From Bacillota bacterium (lineage in GTDB: Bacteria > Bacillota > Limnochordia > Darwinibacteriales > DTU012), in the NCBI GenBank assembly GCA_012837335.1, contig DURM01000009.1:31389-95388 (forward strand): a stretch of DNA of 64,000 bases, given 5' to 3'. Below, piece by piece: positions 1 through 9,739 of the stretch. The stretch's first letter is position 1, and each line of letters opens with the position of its first letter. Under the pieces are notes generated by a model. The model was not told where the DNA came from. It ran no database searches and saw nothing but the letters and a program-made list of their open reading frames with translations. A program made the translations under genes and the position numbers.

Positions 1-2637
1 CAAACCTATCTCTGGCAGGCAACTACGCCGCTGTCATTAATGGCTTCTGAATTAAATAAAGCCATTGAGTACGGAATTGATAAACTGTGGGTATTGAATG
101 TTGGTAGTTTCAAAACCCGTGAAATTCCGATTGACTTTATGATGAGGCTGGCTTGGGATATCGATAGCTGGGAAGCTTCAGATGTAACCGGTTATATAGA
201 GGATTTTGCGGCAAAACACTTTGGAGAGCAGTACAAAGAAGAAATTGCTTCTGTTATGATCCGGTATTATCAATACAATATTGCCCGCAGACCAGAGTTT
301 ATGGAAAAAGGCGTGTACAGTCTTGTAAACTACGGTGATGAGGCTCAAAGAGTTTTAAATAACTTTGTAGCGATGCTGAGGGATGCGGAGGACGTTTTTA
401 AAAAGCTTCCGGAGGATCTAAAAGATGCCTATTTTCAGCTGATTTTATATCCCGTCCGCTCCAGTACTTTAAATCTTGAGCAGTATATTGCTGCTGACAG
501 AAGTGCTTTATATGCACTCCAAAATAGGGGTAAGGCAGTAAATATGGAAGCAGCCAGATCTGAGCTGGCTTTAGAGATGCATGAGAGAGATATTAACTAT
601 TACAACTTCCAAATGTCTAACGGTAAATGGCGTTATTTCCTTGACCCGTATACTGACGTCAATAACCATAATCTCCCTCACTATGCTTGGCTGGAGAAAA
701 TGCCCTCTGTCAGCCATGCTGCCGAGATATCTGACAAACCGGTTCTCGGAGTGATTGCTGAGGGACAGGTGTCCCGCTATGAGGACAGTGAATTAACATT
801 TTCTGTTTACAGCCAAGACTGCCGCTTTATCGATCTGTTCAATATGGGAGACGGAGTGGTGGAATGGAAAGCCAGTACCAGTCATGAGTGGATTAGATTA
901 AGTAAGTCTGAGGGCACGGTGGAGATTCAGGAGAGAATTTGGGTTGATATCGACTGGTGTTCAGTTCCCACAGGCACAAGCACCGGCGAGATTGTGCTCA
1001 AGTCTGAAGGCTTAACAAAAGCAGTAGCAGTAAAAGCCTTTAACCCGGCCTATCCGGCAAGAGATGAAGTAGAAGGCCATATTGAAAGCAACGGATATGT
1101 TTCCATCGAAGCCGAGAATTTTTACAATAAAGTAGACACACCTCAGTCCCAGTGGCAAGTTTTTAAAGGTTTGGGTCGAAGCGGGGATTCGGTTAAAGTT
1201 GTTCCTGATCTGTCTGAAAGTTTCACTGAGAACATTAAAGACAGAGCTCCAGTGCTTCAGTACAAAGTCTATTTCTTCAGTACCGGAGAATTCCCAATCG
1301 AAATTCATCGTGTTCCAACTTTGGCACCAATGAGTGGAAGATTTGCAATCAGTATTGATGATGGTGAACCTGAAGTCCTGGTTAGTACCAATAATGTTAA
1401 TGAGTCACAATGGAGACAAAATGTCCTAGAGCAAGTAGAAAAAATCAGAAGTACGATCACCATTGAGACACCTGGCTATCATACCTTAAATGTTTGGAAG
1501 GTTGATCCGGGGGTCATTATTGACAAGATTGTCATTAATACAGGTGGTTTAGCTTATTCATACCTTGGTCCACCGGAAAGTTACAACTCTATTTCGAAAC
1601 ACAGCGGTCAGCCGACGGCAGATTTAAGCGCAGTAACTGACCTGAAATGGGATGTGCCTGAGGTTGTCAGCCCTGTCTTTTTAGTAGAAGCCGAAGACAT
1701 GAGTTTATCGGGATACAGCATTTATGAAAATTTTGCTGCTTCTCAGGGCAGATATGTTTCCGTCAGCGGCAGCGGTAATGTATCGGCAGAATACGACGGT
1801 CCAGCCGGCATTTACAACATGAAAATAGACTACTTCGATGACAATTTTTCCAAATACACCGTGTATGTGAACAATGAAAAAGTAGATGAATGGGAAAGCG
1901 TGCTGATCAGCCGGGGAGTGACGACCGGTGACGGAGCAAGTTTAGAACGGTATAACAATGTTAAAGCGTGGATTGAAAGATCTGCTGACTTAGGATATGT
2001 ACCGAATACTAGAACAATAAAAGCTGTCAGGCTTAACCCTGGTGACGTGATTACAATTGAAGGCAGCAGTAATCAGGAGAAAGGTGCAAAACTAGATAAA
2101 CTGCAGATCGTAGAACTTACCGAATTTGGCTGGGGTGCTTTTGTTGAACAAAACGGAGAAGTCTATATAAACGCTGATGCAGCCGCAGAAAATTCTAAAT
2201 ATGCTTCTGTTGTAGGTAAAAGCAGTCATACTTGGGCTGTAAGGAAAGGCAAATACGGCCTTGCCATGGAGGTCATACCGGCTAGAGGATCCCACTGGAC
2301 CAACACGCGGGTAATCCGCAACTTCAGTCCGCAGATGACATTTAGAATCAAGTTTAATACACCCGGTACTTACAATGTATGGCTTTTGGTTAAGGCCAAT
2401 AGTTCAGAAAAGGATTCGATTCATGTAGGCATGGATGGAATCCACAGATTTACAAACGAGAATACTTTAGCCAAGGAATTTGCTTGGATCAATGTAGGTA
2501 GGATAGCTAACGTCAGCGCCGGATATCATGACTTAAATTTCTGGGCTAGGGAAGATGGGATTATTATTGAGCAGATTTACCTCGGTAATACTGCCAGACC
2601 ACCAAAATTGGTCACTGAATTTGTGAGAGAAAAATAG
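1..2637 (+). CDS. GH115 xylan alpha-1,2-glucuronidase, C-terminal part (5' end outside window)
   Basis: The reading frame is open from base 1, so this is the 3' part of a longer gene; the first visible ATG at 40 is internal. The first ~230 residues match the end of a GH115 catalytic region and its helical domain (motif KLWVLNVG, then IDFMMRLAWD). A GH115 C-terminal domain follows at about residues 350-525 (YVSIEAENF to HTLNVWKVDPG). Two further beta-sandwich, carbohydrate-binding-like domains lie at about 555-710 (FLVEAEDMSLSG) and 710-875 (ending HDLNFWAREDG). GH115 enzymes remove glucuronic or 4-O-methylglucuronic acid from xylan. Known catalytic residues and any signal peptide lie upstream and cannot be checked. 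The two extra modules after the GH115 C domain point to polymer binding. It starts the visible carbohydrate locus and is followed by lipoprotein genes. Confidence 0.88.
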   Translation, partial: QTYLWQATTPLSLMASELNKAIEYGIDKLWVLNVGSFKTREIPIDFMMRLAWDIDSWEASDVTGYIEDFAAKHFGEQYKEEIASVMIRYYQYNIARRPEFMEKGVYSLVNYGDEAQRVLNNFVAMLRDAEDVFKKLPEDLKDAYFQLILYPVRSSTLNLEQYIAADRSALYALQNRGKAVNMEAARSELALEMHERDINYYNFQMSNGKWRYFLDPYTDVNNHNLPHYAWLEKMPSVSHAAEISDKPVLGVIAEGQVSRYEDSELTFSVYSQDCRFIDLFNMGDGVVEWKASTSHEWIRLSKSEGTVEIQERIWVDIDWCSVPTGTSTGEIVLKSEGLTKAVAVKAFNPAYPARDEVEGHIESNGYVSIEAENFYNKVDTPQSQWQVFKGLGRSGDSVKVVPDLSESFTENIKDRAPVLQYKVYFFSTGEFPIEIHRVPTLAPMSGRFAISIDDGEPEVLVSTNNVNESQWRQNVLEQVEKIRSTITIETPGYHTLNVWKVDPGVIIDKIVINTGGLAYSYLGPPESYNSISKHSGQPTADLSAVTDLKWDVPEVVSPVFLVEAEDMSLSGYSIYENFAASQGRYVSVSGSGNVSAEYDGPAGIYNMKIDYFDDNFSKYTVYVNNEKVDEWESVLISRGVTTGDGASLERYNNVKAWIERSADLGYVPNTRTIKAVRLNPGDVITIEGSSNQEKGAKLDKLQIVELTEFGWGAFVEQNGEVYINADAAAENSKYASVVGKSSHTWAVRKGKYGLAMEVIPARGSHWTNTRVIRNFSPQMTFRIKFNTPGTYNVWLLVKANSSEKDSIHVGMDGIHRFTNENTLAKEFAWINVGRIANVSAGYHDLNFWAREDGIIIEQIYLGNTARPPKLVTEFVREK

Positions 2638-2719
2638 AGGGGAGGGTGATATTTTACTTGGTATCAAAAAGCAGCCATTCTCTGCGAACCAACCATAAAA
2701 AGAAAGGTGGAGTGAAGTG

Positions 2720-3754
2720 ATGAACGCACTTAAAGGCAAGTTAAACTTCGGGTTGATAGCGGTTTTAATCGTTTCCTTTACTCTAGTTGGCTGTTTTGGA
2801 CGAGTGGTTAATGAAGCAAATATCATTTCTTTTGATTTGCTGGATGATGATGGAAATTCAGTTTTAGAGGGAGCAGCATTAATTGACACTAAAGGAAGAA
2901 CCATTATTGGAATGGTCGGTGATCTTAAAACAGTTGATATTACAAACTTGAAACCGCATATCGAAGTAACCGAAAGATACCAGGTATACTTCAGCGAAGA
3001 ACTGCATGTTAATGGTGAATCTGCTTATGACTTTTCTGGACCGGTTATCTTTACGGTGACCAAAGACAACGATCCTAAACTGACAAAAGAATGGACGGTT
3101 GTGATTAAAGACCCCTACAGTCCGCTTGTAATGTGGAATTTTGCAGATGGTCTCCATAAAGAATTTACCATGCACAATGAAGTAGAATTCGTAGATGGGG
3201 TAAGAGATAAAGCACCCCACTTCAAGGGTTTTGGACCAAATGTATATTTGGTTGTGGATGAAGGATTTGTAGCTGAAAATCTGGTCTTTCCGGATAATAC
3301 ATTTACCCTCGAAACCTGGTTTTATCTGGACAGCACTTTGAAAACGGATGGCTGGAATGCAGCGTTTTCAACCGGTGGAGATGGTCCTGGCAATGTTAGA
3401 TTGTTGGTTGGCGGCCATGCTGAAGGTTTGCTGCAGCAATTAATCTATATTTCTGTAGGCAACCACAAAGGGGAGCGGTCTGTTGATTGGCATCCCGATA
3501 CATGGCACCACTTTGCCTATGTGTACGATGGTACCGACCTGTTGGTTTATCTTGATGGTGAGCTTGCATTGGTCGAAGAAAATCCTAATGTAGGAAATAT
3601 TGATTTTACTGGCGGAGCTCCAGGATTTTACATCGGTGCTCAGCATCCAACCAGCAACAGACGTAATTTCGGCGGTATGATTGACGAAATGGTTATCTAT
3701 GACTATGCGCGTTCCGCTGAACAGATTAAAGCGAGCTACGAAAGCAACAAATAA
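2720..3754 (+). CDS. LamG-domain surface lipoprotein, tandem paralogue 1
   Basis: The N-terminus is a lipoprotein signal with lipobox LVGC (Cys25 from the ATG at 2720; a GTG at 2717 is also possible), with GGTGGAG upstream as ribosome site. Residues ~35-135 form a small beta domain that resembles the DUF5018-type repeats of surface glycan-binding proteins (DLLDDDGNSV, then HVNGESAYDFSGPV, ending WTVVIKD). Residues ~140-345 are a concanavalin A-like LamG fold (TFTLETWFYLD, DTWHHFAYVYDG, GGMIDEMVIYDYA). It probably sits on the outer face of the membrane and binds a glycan; no catalytic motif is visible. It is the first of three adjacent paralogues between GH115 and a GH43 gene, which suggests a role in capturing xylan-type substrate. 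Confidence 0.82.
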   Translation: MNALKGKLNFGLIAVLIVSFTLVGCFGRVVNEANIISFDLLDDDGNSVLEGAALIDTKGRTIIGMVGDLKTVDITNLKPHIEVTERYQVYFSEELHVNGESAYDFSGPVIFTVTKDNDPKLTKEWTVVIKDPYSPLVMWNFADGLHKEFTMHNEVEFVDGVRDKAPHFKGFGPNVYLVVDEGFVAENLVFPDNTFTLETWFYLDSTLKTDGWNAAFSTGGDGPGNVRLLVGGHAEGLLQQLIYISVGNHKGERSVDWHPDTWHHFAYVYDGTDLLVYLDGELALVEENPNVGNIDFTGGAPGFYIGAQHPTSNRRNFGGMIDEMVIYDYARSAEQIKASYESNK

Positions 3755-3762
3755 ATATGTTT

Positions 3763-3796
3763 CAAGTTGAAGCCAACTCAAAATGGCTTCAACTTG
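3763..3796 (+). other. Intercistronic stem-loop without U-tail
   Basis: A perfect 13-bp stem (3763-3775 with 3784-3796, arm CAAGTTGAAGCCA) and an 8-base loop lie between LamG paralogues 1 and 2. No T-run follows, so an ordinary intrinsic terminator is unlikely. RNA processing or 3'-end protection of the upstream message is an inference. Confidence 0.6.
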
Positions 3797-3830
3797 GCAA
3801 CTCCAAAATATTATGCGGGGAGGAAAATAA

Positions 3831-4898
3831 GTGAACCGGAATGGAATGAAAGTTAATCTTGGATTGCTGATAATTTTGTCTATGTCACTAGTCTTGAGCG
3901 GTTGTCTTGGATTTGGTTCAAATTTAGCAGATATTCTATCGTTTGATATCTTAGATGACGAGGGCAACAGCGTTTTGGAACAGGAAGTCGTGATTGATGT
4001 CAAAAACGGTGTTGTAACAGGTTCGGTAAAGGCTGAAAACTTAATTGACGCCATTTACGGCAAGCCTGTGATTACGGTAAACAAGGGCTACGATATTTAC
4101 TATGATGGCGAACCTCATGTTAATGGAGAATCGGTTTATGATTTCAGTGAGTCAGTCGAGTTTACTGTAACTAAGGACAGTAAAAAGTCTCAGACTAAAA
4201 CATGGACTGTAATTCTGGAGATCGTTTCCGACACCGATCCTGTAGAACCCGGTCCTGAACCTCTTGTACATTGGACCTTTGATGGAAAAACTCTGCCTTC
4301 AGAGTTGAGCCCGTCGGCAGAAGGAAAACTTGATTTCGTTCCCGGAGTATCAGGCGATGCGATGTTGTTTAAAGACAATGCATGCTTGGTTATTTCTGAA
4401 GAGTTTACAAACGCGAGCCTCCAGTTCGAAGAAGCTATCTTTACAGTTGATTTATGGTTCAATGCTGACAGTGACTATTTTTATACAGGGAAATGGAATG
4501 GCTTGTTCTCCTCGGGAAGTCAACAAAGGAAAAACGTGCGCCTGCTTTTGGATGGACAGAATATCGGTAAAGCTCATATTCATGTCGACGGTATAAGCGA
4601 AGCTGCAGAGATTAACTGGGAAACTGACAAATGGCACCATATCGCCCTGTTATATGATGGCAACTCCGTGTTAATGTATCTTGATGGGGAATTGGTTTAC
4701 GAAAATGCAGATGCTGATGTACAGGAAATCGATTTTACTAGTGTTGTTAAAGAGTCATTTATAGGTGCCCAGTATCCTGATGCCGGCCAGGAATCATCGA
4801 AACGGTTTTTTGGCGGTATGATTGATGAAGTCAGAATTTGGGATATTGCCTTAACCCATGAGCAGATCCTAGAAACTTTTAACACAGCTAAGCAGTAA
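3831..4898 (+). CDS. LamG-domain surface lipoprotein, tandem paralogue 2
   Basis: It starts at GTG 3831 behind GGGGAGG. The lipobox is LSGC with Cys25. It has the same two-part plan as its neighbours: a DUF5018-like domain (DILDDEGNSV, HVNGESVYDFSESV, KTWTVILE) and a C-terminal LamG domain (LVHWTFDG, IFTVDLWFNADSD, DKWHHIALLYDG, FGGMIDEVRIWD). A Pro/Glu-rich linker (VEPGPEPL) separates them. The protein is divergent enough from paralogue 1 to suggest an old duplication. A glycan-binding surface role is inferred from fold and context, with no enzymatic signature seen. Confidence 0.82.
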   Translation: MNRNGMKVNLGLLIILSMSLVLSGCLGFGSNLADILSFDILDDEGNSVLEQEVVIDVKNGVVTGSVKAENLIDAIYGKPVITVNKGYDIYYDGEPHVNGESVYDFSESVEFTVTKDSKKSQTKTWTVILEIVSDTDPVEPGPEPLVHWTFDGKTLPSELSPSAEGKLDFVPGVSGDAMLFKDNACLVISEEFTNASLQFEEAIFTVDLWFNADSDYFYTGKWNGLFSSGSQQRKNVRLLLDGQNIGKAHIHVDGISEAAEINWETDKWHHIALLYDGNSVLMYLDGELVYENADADVQEIDFTSVVKESFIGAQYPDAGQESSKRFFGGMIDEVRIWDIALTHEQILETFNTAKQ

Positions 4899-4937
4899 AA
4901 AGTTCTAGTAAAGGAGAAAAAAGGAGGTAGTCTATCT

Positions 4938-5939
4938 ATGGCAGCGAGAAAAATTAAACGTATGACAGGTTTATTGCTTGTTGCAATAACAGCTTTATTT
5001 TTGGCTGCATGCGGAAATCCTTTAATGAACATGACATTTGAGCTTCTTGATACCAATGGCGAAAACGTAGTCTATGACTACGAACTCAATGCTGTCAATG
5101 GGACAATTACCGCATATGTCAGTGCCAATACACGTCTTGAAGGCAGAGAATACAATCCGATTTTCGGTACTCCCGAAGGATACGCTGTCTATTACAATGG
5201 CGAAGTTCATGAAAACTACGTTTCCTCCTATAACTTCGAGGAACCTTTGATTATCGAAATCCACGGTGAAGAAGGGGTTGAAACCTGGGAGATTCGCATC
5301 GAGCATTTCAGTTCTCCGATTGTCCACTGGACCTTCGATAAAGGTTTCCCCGAAGAGATCACTCCTTATAACAAAGCTTATCTTGTTTATGGATATGTCA
5401 ATGATGGAGTTCAATTTGAAGGTTTTAGCGGCAAAGGTTATCTGGAAGTAGATGCTGGTTTTGTCGCAGAAAATTTTGTTTTCCCCGACAATATCTTTTC
5501 AATCGATTTATGGTTTATGGCTGATTCAGAATATCTAACCGATGGATGGAACGCTTTAATTTCAACAGGCGGAAATGCACCGGGTAATGTGAGGATTTTA
5601 ATTGGTGGACACGCAGAAGGCCTCGCGCAGCAATTAGCATACATCGCAGTGGATGGCAGTGCTGGCCCGGAATCAATCGGCTGGGAAGTAGATAAGTGGC
5701 ATCACATTGCTTTGGTCTATGATGGCAGCGATGTTCTTGTCTACTTAGATGGCGATTTGGTTGTGCGCAGAGCAAATGCACCTGTTGATAATATCAATTT
5801 CCAAGCCAACTTCCCCCAGATTTATTTGGGCACTGAATCCCCGACGTTTAGATACTTCGGTGGTGTGTTAGATGAAGTTAGAATTTGGAACTATGCTCTG
5901 AGCGAAGCTCAAATCAAAGAAGCTGCTAAGCTTCGTTAA
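4938..5939 (+). CDS. LamG-domain surface lipoprotein, tandem paralogue 3
   Basis: ATG 4938 follows a strong AAGGAGG. The lipobox is LAAC with Cys25. The N-terminal domain keeps the shared pattern in a more diverged form (ELLDTNGENV, EVHENYVSSYNFEEPL, ETWEIRIEH). The LamG domain is closest to paralogue 1: both share VDEGFVAENLVFPDN or its near copy VDAGFVAENFVFPDN, and GNVRxLxGGHAEGL. Tandem duplication followed by divergence is the simplest reading. It is probably a membrane-anchored binder of the same polysaccharide that GH115 and the GH43 next door attack. Confidence 0.82.
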   Translation: MAARKIKRMTGLLLVAITALFLAACGNPLMNMTFELLDTNGENVVYDYELNAVNGTITAYVSANTRLEGREYNPIFGTPEGYAVYYNGEVHENYVSSYNFEEPLIIEIHGEEGVETWEIRIEHFSSPIVHWTFDKGFPEEITPYNKAYLVYGYVNDGVQFEGFSGKGYLEVDAGFVAENFVFPDNIFSIDLWFMADSEYLTDGWNALISTGGNAPGNVRILIGGHAEGLAQQLAYIAVDGSAGPESIGWEVDKWHHIALVYDGSDVLVYLDGDLVVRRANAPVDNINFQANFPQIYLGTESPTFRYFGGVLDEVRIWNYALSEAQIKEAAKLR

Positions 5940-5952
5940 ACGATTTGCAGTG

Positions 5953-5985
5953 CTCTCCCGGTAATGCATGTAATTACCGGGAGAG
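5953..5985 (+). other. Intercistronic stem-loop without U-tail
   Basis: A perfect 13-bp stem (5953-5965 with 5973-5985, arm CTCTCCCGGTAAT) and a 7-base loop lie just after LamG paralogue 3. It is GC-rich enough to be very stable, but the next bases are ACCAAAATC, so a typical terminator T-run is missing. Confidence 0.6.
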
Positions 5986-6068
5986 ACCAAAATCAGCAGT
6001 TTAACTATCAGAAAAGACGCAAAGTTCGTTCGTAGATTGTTCAAAATATCTGAAGGGTGATTGCTGCA

Positions 6069-7007
6069 ATGACATACAAAAATCCACTAGCGATTAACAA
6101 CATAGGAGATCCCTTTGTTTTGAAGGCCTCCGACAGCAGGTATTACTGTTATCCGACTTCCGGTGGAGTTCGCGGTTTTAAGGTCTGGACTTCCACTGAT
6201 TTAGTGAACTGGGTCGATAAGGGGGTTGTTTACCAAGCAGATGAAGATACCTGGGGCCACAACAGATTTTGGGCTCCTGAGGTAGTTGAATATCAGGGAA
6301 AGTTTTACATGTATTATACAGCTGGCTGGCGTAAAAATGACAGTTTGCGTATTGGTATAGCCGTGTCTGACAGCCCTCTGGGTCCCTTTGTTGATGTTTT
6401 AGAGGAACCATTATTTGATTTTGGCTACGCTGCTATTGATGCCCACGTTTTTATTGATGATGATGATCAAAAATACCTGTACTACTCCAGGGATTGTTCG
6501 GAAAATATTGTTGAAGGTCGGCACGAGAGCCATATTTACGGAATCAAGCTGGATGATGATATGCTCAGCGTCAGCGGGCAGCCCATTTTATTGACTAAAC
6601 CAGAGCAGGAGTGGGAACTTAAGTCCGGTCCAAAGTGGCGATGGAACGAGGGTGCTTTTGTTCTGAAGCATAAAGGAATGTATTATTTGATGTACTCAGC
6701 TAACTGCTATGCTGGAAGAGATTATTCGGTCGGTTACGCAGTTTCTGAGCATCCTCTGGGTCCATTTGTAAAATACGAAGGAAATCCTATATTGGCGAGC
6801 AACAATGAGCAAATTTCAGGACCAGGCCATCACAGCGTCACTTTATCGCCTGATAACAGTGAAATGTTTATTGTTTACCATATCCATACCGATCCCAAAA
6901 AAGGTGGCGGCAACCGTCAGGTATGCATTGATAGAATGGGGTTTAACCCAGACGGTACGATTTGGGTAGCCGGTCCGACCATAACTGAGCAGCCTCTGCC
7001 GCGGTAG
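6069..7007 (+). CDS. GH43 family glycosidase (xylosidase/arabinofuranosidase type)
   Basis: A five-bladed beta-propeller GH43 protein of ~312 residues. The three expected acidic residues are visible: Asp in NIGDPFVL (base), Asp in AAIDAHVFID (pKa modulator) and Glu in WNEGAFVL (acid). No signal peptide is present, so it should act in the cytoplasm on imported oligosaccharides. The ATG at 6069 is preferred over the in-frame GTG at 6057 because GAAGGGTGA lies at the right distance. The exact substrate (xylose or arabinose linkages) cannot be told from sequence reading alone. It sits between the LamG lipoproteins and a sulfatase in one co-directional cluster. Confidence 0.85.
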   Translation: MTYKNPLAINNIGDPFVLKASDSRYYCYPTSGGVRGFKVWTSTDLVNWVDKGVVYQADEDTWGHNRFWAPEVVEYQGKFYMYYTAGWRKNDSLRIGIAVSDSPLGPFVDVLEEPLFDFGYAAIDAHVFIDDDDQKYLYYSRDCSENIVEGRHESHIYGIKLDDDMLSVSGQPILLTKPEQEWELKSGPKWRWNEGAFVLKHKGMYYLMYSANCYAGRDYSVGYAVSEHPLGPFVKYEGNPILASNNEQISGPGHHSVTLSPDNSEMFIVYHIHTDPKKGGGNRQVCIDRMGFNPDGTIWVAGPTITEQPLPR

Positions 7008-7138
7008 GAAACCGAGCCTCCTTAAATAAGTGCAAGTTTATCTTGACATTTTGCATTACTAAAATTCAATGACTTTTATAAAGTAAAGGTGACGCAGTGT
7101 TTAGCTTGCTGAAATCTGTATCTGTGGAGGTTTAAGTA

Positions 7139-8425
7139 TTGAACATCATTTACATACACACTCATGATGTAGGGCGGTTTATAGAACCTTACGGACACAA
7201 TGTCAGAACTCCAAATCTATTTAAGCTAGCTAAAGAAGGAACTCTTTTTCGCCAAGCTTTTTGTACCGCACCTACCTGTTCACCGAGCCGAGCGAGCATG
7301 TTAACGGGCGAATATCCCCATTCTATCGGAATGCTGGGATTGACCCACAGAGGGTTTAAAATTAACGATCATTCTAAGCACTTGGCACATTATCTTAGAG
7401 CAAATGGAATAGAGACAGTACTGTGTGGTTTCCAGCATGAATCATCAGATTTAGATCAGCTGGGCTACAGCAGGTATCTGGGTAATGATTCCGATTTAAA
7501 CAACGCCAAAAAGGTTGTCCAGTTTCTTGAGAACAGGGAGCCAAACAAGAGCTTCTTTTTATCCTTTGGCATGATGAGTGCTCATCGTCCCTTTCCCCAA
7601 CTTGAAGAAGATGATGTGAATCCCAATTATGTATGCCCGCCCTTCGGCATTCATGATAATCCGGAAACGCGAAAAGATATGGCAAGATTTATTAAGGGTG
7701 TGCATCGAGTAGATGAATGCGTCGGAATGGTCATGGAGGCTGTAAAAAATTCCGGATTGGAAGAAAACACGTTGATCTTTTTCACCACAGACCACGGAAT
7801 CGCCTTCCCGGGAATGAAATGCACTTTATATGATGTAGGCATCGGAGTTTCTTTAATCATAAAGTACCCCGCAAATCCGAGTAGGGGCGAAGTTGTCGAT
7901 TCTTTAGTGTCTCATATCGATATTTATCCAACGGTTTGTGATTTTCTTGGTGTCGAAAAGCCACCTTGGGTAAAAGGTAATTCGCTACTTCCTTTAATGG
8001 AGAAAAAAGTCGAATCAGTGCAGGAAGAGATTTATGCAGAAATCAATTTTCATGCCGCCTATGAGCCAATGCGATGCATTAGAACTGAGAGATACAAGTA
8101 TATCAAGTTTTTTGACGACCACAATGACATCGTTGCAGTTAATATAGACGATGGACTTACCAAGAATTTCTTAGTGGAAAATGGTTTGTTAGAGCACAAA
8201 CGGGAATCTGAGTATCTCTTTGATTTATATTTAGATCCGTTAGAAAAAAGAAATTTGGTTAACCACAGCAGCTATCAAGATGTGTATCAAACGCTTGCGG
8301 TTAAGCTTCAGGTTTGGATGGAAAAAACAGATGATCCTCTGCTAGATGGAGCGATACCAAAGCCCAAAGGCACAAGAATCCACGACAGAACCTGCTTGAG
8401 CACAAGGGAGAAGAGGTTCCTGTGA
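7139..8425 (+). CDS. Cys-type sulfatase (S1 family), cytoplasmic
   Basis: A sulfatase of 428 residues beginning at TTG 7139, with GGAGG eight bases upstream. The active-site motif CSPSR is at Cys47-Arg51, followed by [10 protein letters not shown]. Cys47 must be oxidised to formylglycine for activity. Metal-site motifs FFTTDHG and the N-terminal [11 protein letters not shown] are typical of the sulfamidase/heparan-sulfatase-like branch. There is no signal peptide. The only maturase candidate in the window, three genes downstream, appears catalytically crippled, so activation would need another enzyme elsewhere. A sulfatase in a glucuronoxylan-type locus is unexpected; the true substrate is unknown. 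Confidence 0.88.
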   Translation: MNIIYIHTHDVGRFIEPYGHNVRTPNLFKLAKEGTLFRQAFCTAPTCSPSRASMLTGEYPHSIGMLGLTHRGFKINDHSKHLAHYLRANGIETVLCGFQHESSDLDQLGYSRYLGNDSDLNNAKKVVQFLENREPNKSFFLSFGMMSAHRPFPQLEEDDVNPNYVCPPFGIHDNPETRKDMARFIKGVHRVDECVGMVMEAVKNSGLEENTLIFFTTDHGIAFPGMKCTLYDVGIGVSLIIKYPANPSRGEVVDSLVSHIDIYPTVCDFLGVEKPPWVKGNSLLPLMEKKVESVQEEIYAEINFHAAYEPMRCIRTERYKYIKFFDDHNDIVAVNIDDGLTKNFLVENGLLEHKRESEYLFDLYLDPLEKRNLVNHSSYQDVYQTLAVKLQVWMEKTDDPLLDGAIPKPKGTRIHDRTCLSTREKRFL

Positions 8426-8556
8426 TAACCAACTAGGATAATTTTATCGATCAGCAGCAACCCTTTTCCCGACTGCTTTGAGTTATTCTCATCGGAATCA
8501 ATTGTGCACTAGTTCAATTTGATCACAAACAACAGCAATATTAAGGAGTTGAGGTA

Positions 8557-9708
8557 ATGATTAATGTAGCAATCATTGGGGTGGGTGCAATTGCTCCCAC
8601 GCATATTGAAGCTTTTTTAGAATTTAAGGATCGGTGTAAAATTGTAGCCCTGTGCGATATTTACCCGGAAAAAGCAGAAGCAGCAGCCAAAAGGTACAAT
8701 TTAGATGTAGATATTTATGATGATCACGAAAAAATGCTTGATAGAAAAGACATTGACTTAGTATCTGTTTGTACACCACCATATACACATGCAGAAATCT
8801 CAATTAATTTTCTGAATGCCGGAGTGCATGTGCTTTGCGAGAAACCGATGGCTTCCTCACTGGAAGAATGCGATGCCATGAATGAAGCGGCCGCTAAAAA
8901 CGGCAAGATTTTGTCGATCATTTCCCAAAATCGTTTCGCAACTCCAATGATGAAGTTAAAGGATGTATTAGATTCCGGTTCGATGGGCCCGATCGTCCAT
9001 GCGCAGGTAGATTCTTTCTGGTGGAGAGGTTACAGTTACTATGACTTATGGTGGAGAGGCACCTGGGAAAAAGAAGGAGGAGGCCCGACTTTAAACCATG
9101 CTGTGCACCATATTGATATCTTCCGCTGGATGAATGGAATGCCGCAAGAAGTTACAGCCGTTATGAGCAATGCAGCTCATGACAATGCTGAAGTTGAGGA
9201 TATTTCAATTGCCATCTGCAAGTATGCCAGCGGAGCCCTGGCTCAAATAACCAGTTCCGTGATTCATCACGGAGAGGAGCAGCAGCTGATTTTCCAAGGT
9301 AAGGATGCTAGAGTTTCTGTACCCTGGAAAGTTGTAGCATCAAAGTCAAAAGGGAATGGATTTCCTGAGCCTAACCTGGAGCTGGAAGCCGAGATCCAAA
9401 AGGTTTTCGATCAACGCGAACCGCTTAAATACCAGTTCCACAAAGGTCAAATTGAGGATGTATTATCGGCGGTAGAGGGCAAACAGGATGTCCTGATTAC
9501 AGGGGAAGATGGCAGACAAACGCTGGAATTAATCACAGCTATTTACCAGTCAGCAAGTTTAGGAGAGACTGTAAAACTACCTCTTGGCAAGGACAGTCCT
9601 TTCTATACCCACGCAGGCATATTAAAACATGCTGTGAAATTTTATGAAAAGAAGGTAAGCGTTGAGAATTTCTCAGATAACGAAATTACAACCGGCGGTA
9701 ATTATTAG
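8557..9708 (+). CDS. Gfo/Idh/MocA family oxidoreductase
   Basis: NAD(P)-dependent sugar dehydrogenase of 383 residues. The N-terminal Rossmann motif is VGAIAPTH within the first 20 residues, and the family motif CEKPMA is at about residue 96. The C-terminal half is the usual alpha/beta substrate domain (GGGPTLNHAVHHIDIFRW). ATG 8557 follows AAGGAG. Members act on sugars, inositols, uronates and derivatives; the substrate here is not readable. Its position between a sulfatase, a second family member and UxuA suggests oxidation or epimerisation of an uronic acid or modified sugar released in the cell. Confidence 0.87.
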   Translation: MINVAIIGVGAIAPTHIEAFLEFKDRCKIVALCDIYPEKAEAAAKRYNLDVDIYDDHEKMLDRKDIDLVSVCTPPYTHAEISINFLNAGVHVLCEKPMASSLEECDAMNEAAAKNGKILSIISQNRFATPMMKLKDVLDSGSMGPIVHAQVDSFWWRGYSYYDLWWRGTWEKEGGGPTLNHAVHHIDIFRWMNGMPQEVTAVMSNAAHDNAEVEDISIAICKYASGALAQITSSVIHHGEEQQLIFQGKDARVSVPWKVVASKSKGNGFPEPNLELEAEIQKVFDQREPLKYQFHKGQIEDVLSAVEGKQDVLITGEDGRQTLELITAIYQSASLGETVKLPLGKDSPFYTHAGILKHAVKFYEKKVSVENFSDNEITTGGNY

Positions 9709-9739
9709 TCAATGTAAAAATACATGGGGTGAAAATATT

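Noticed and set aside
7042..7110. TTGACA promoter before the sulfatase
   Set aside because: No acceptable -10 box at 16-18 bases; the sulfatase more likely belongs to the upstream transcript.
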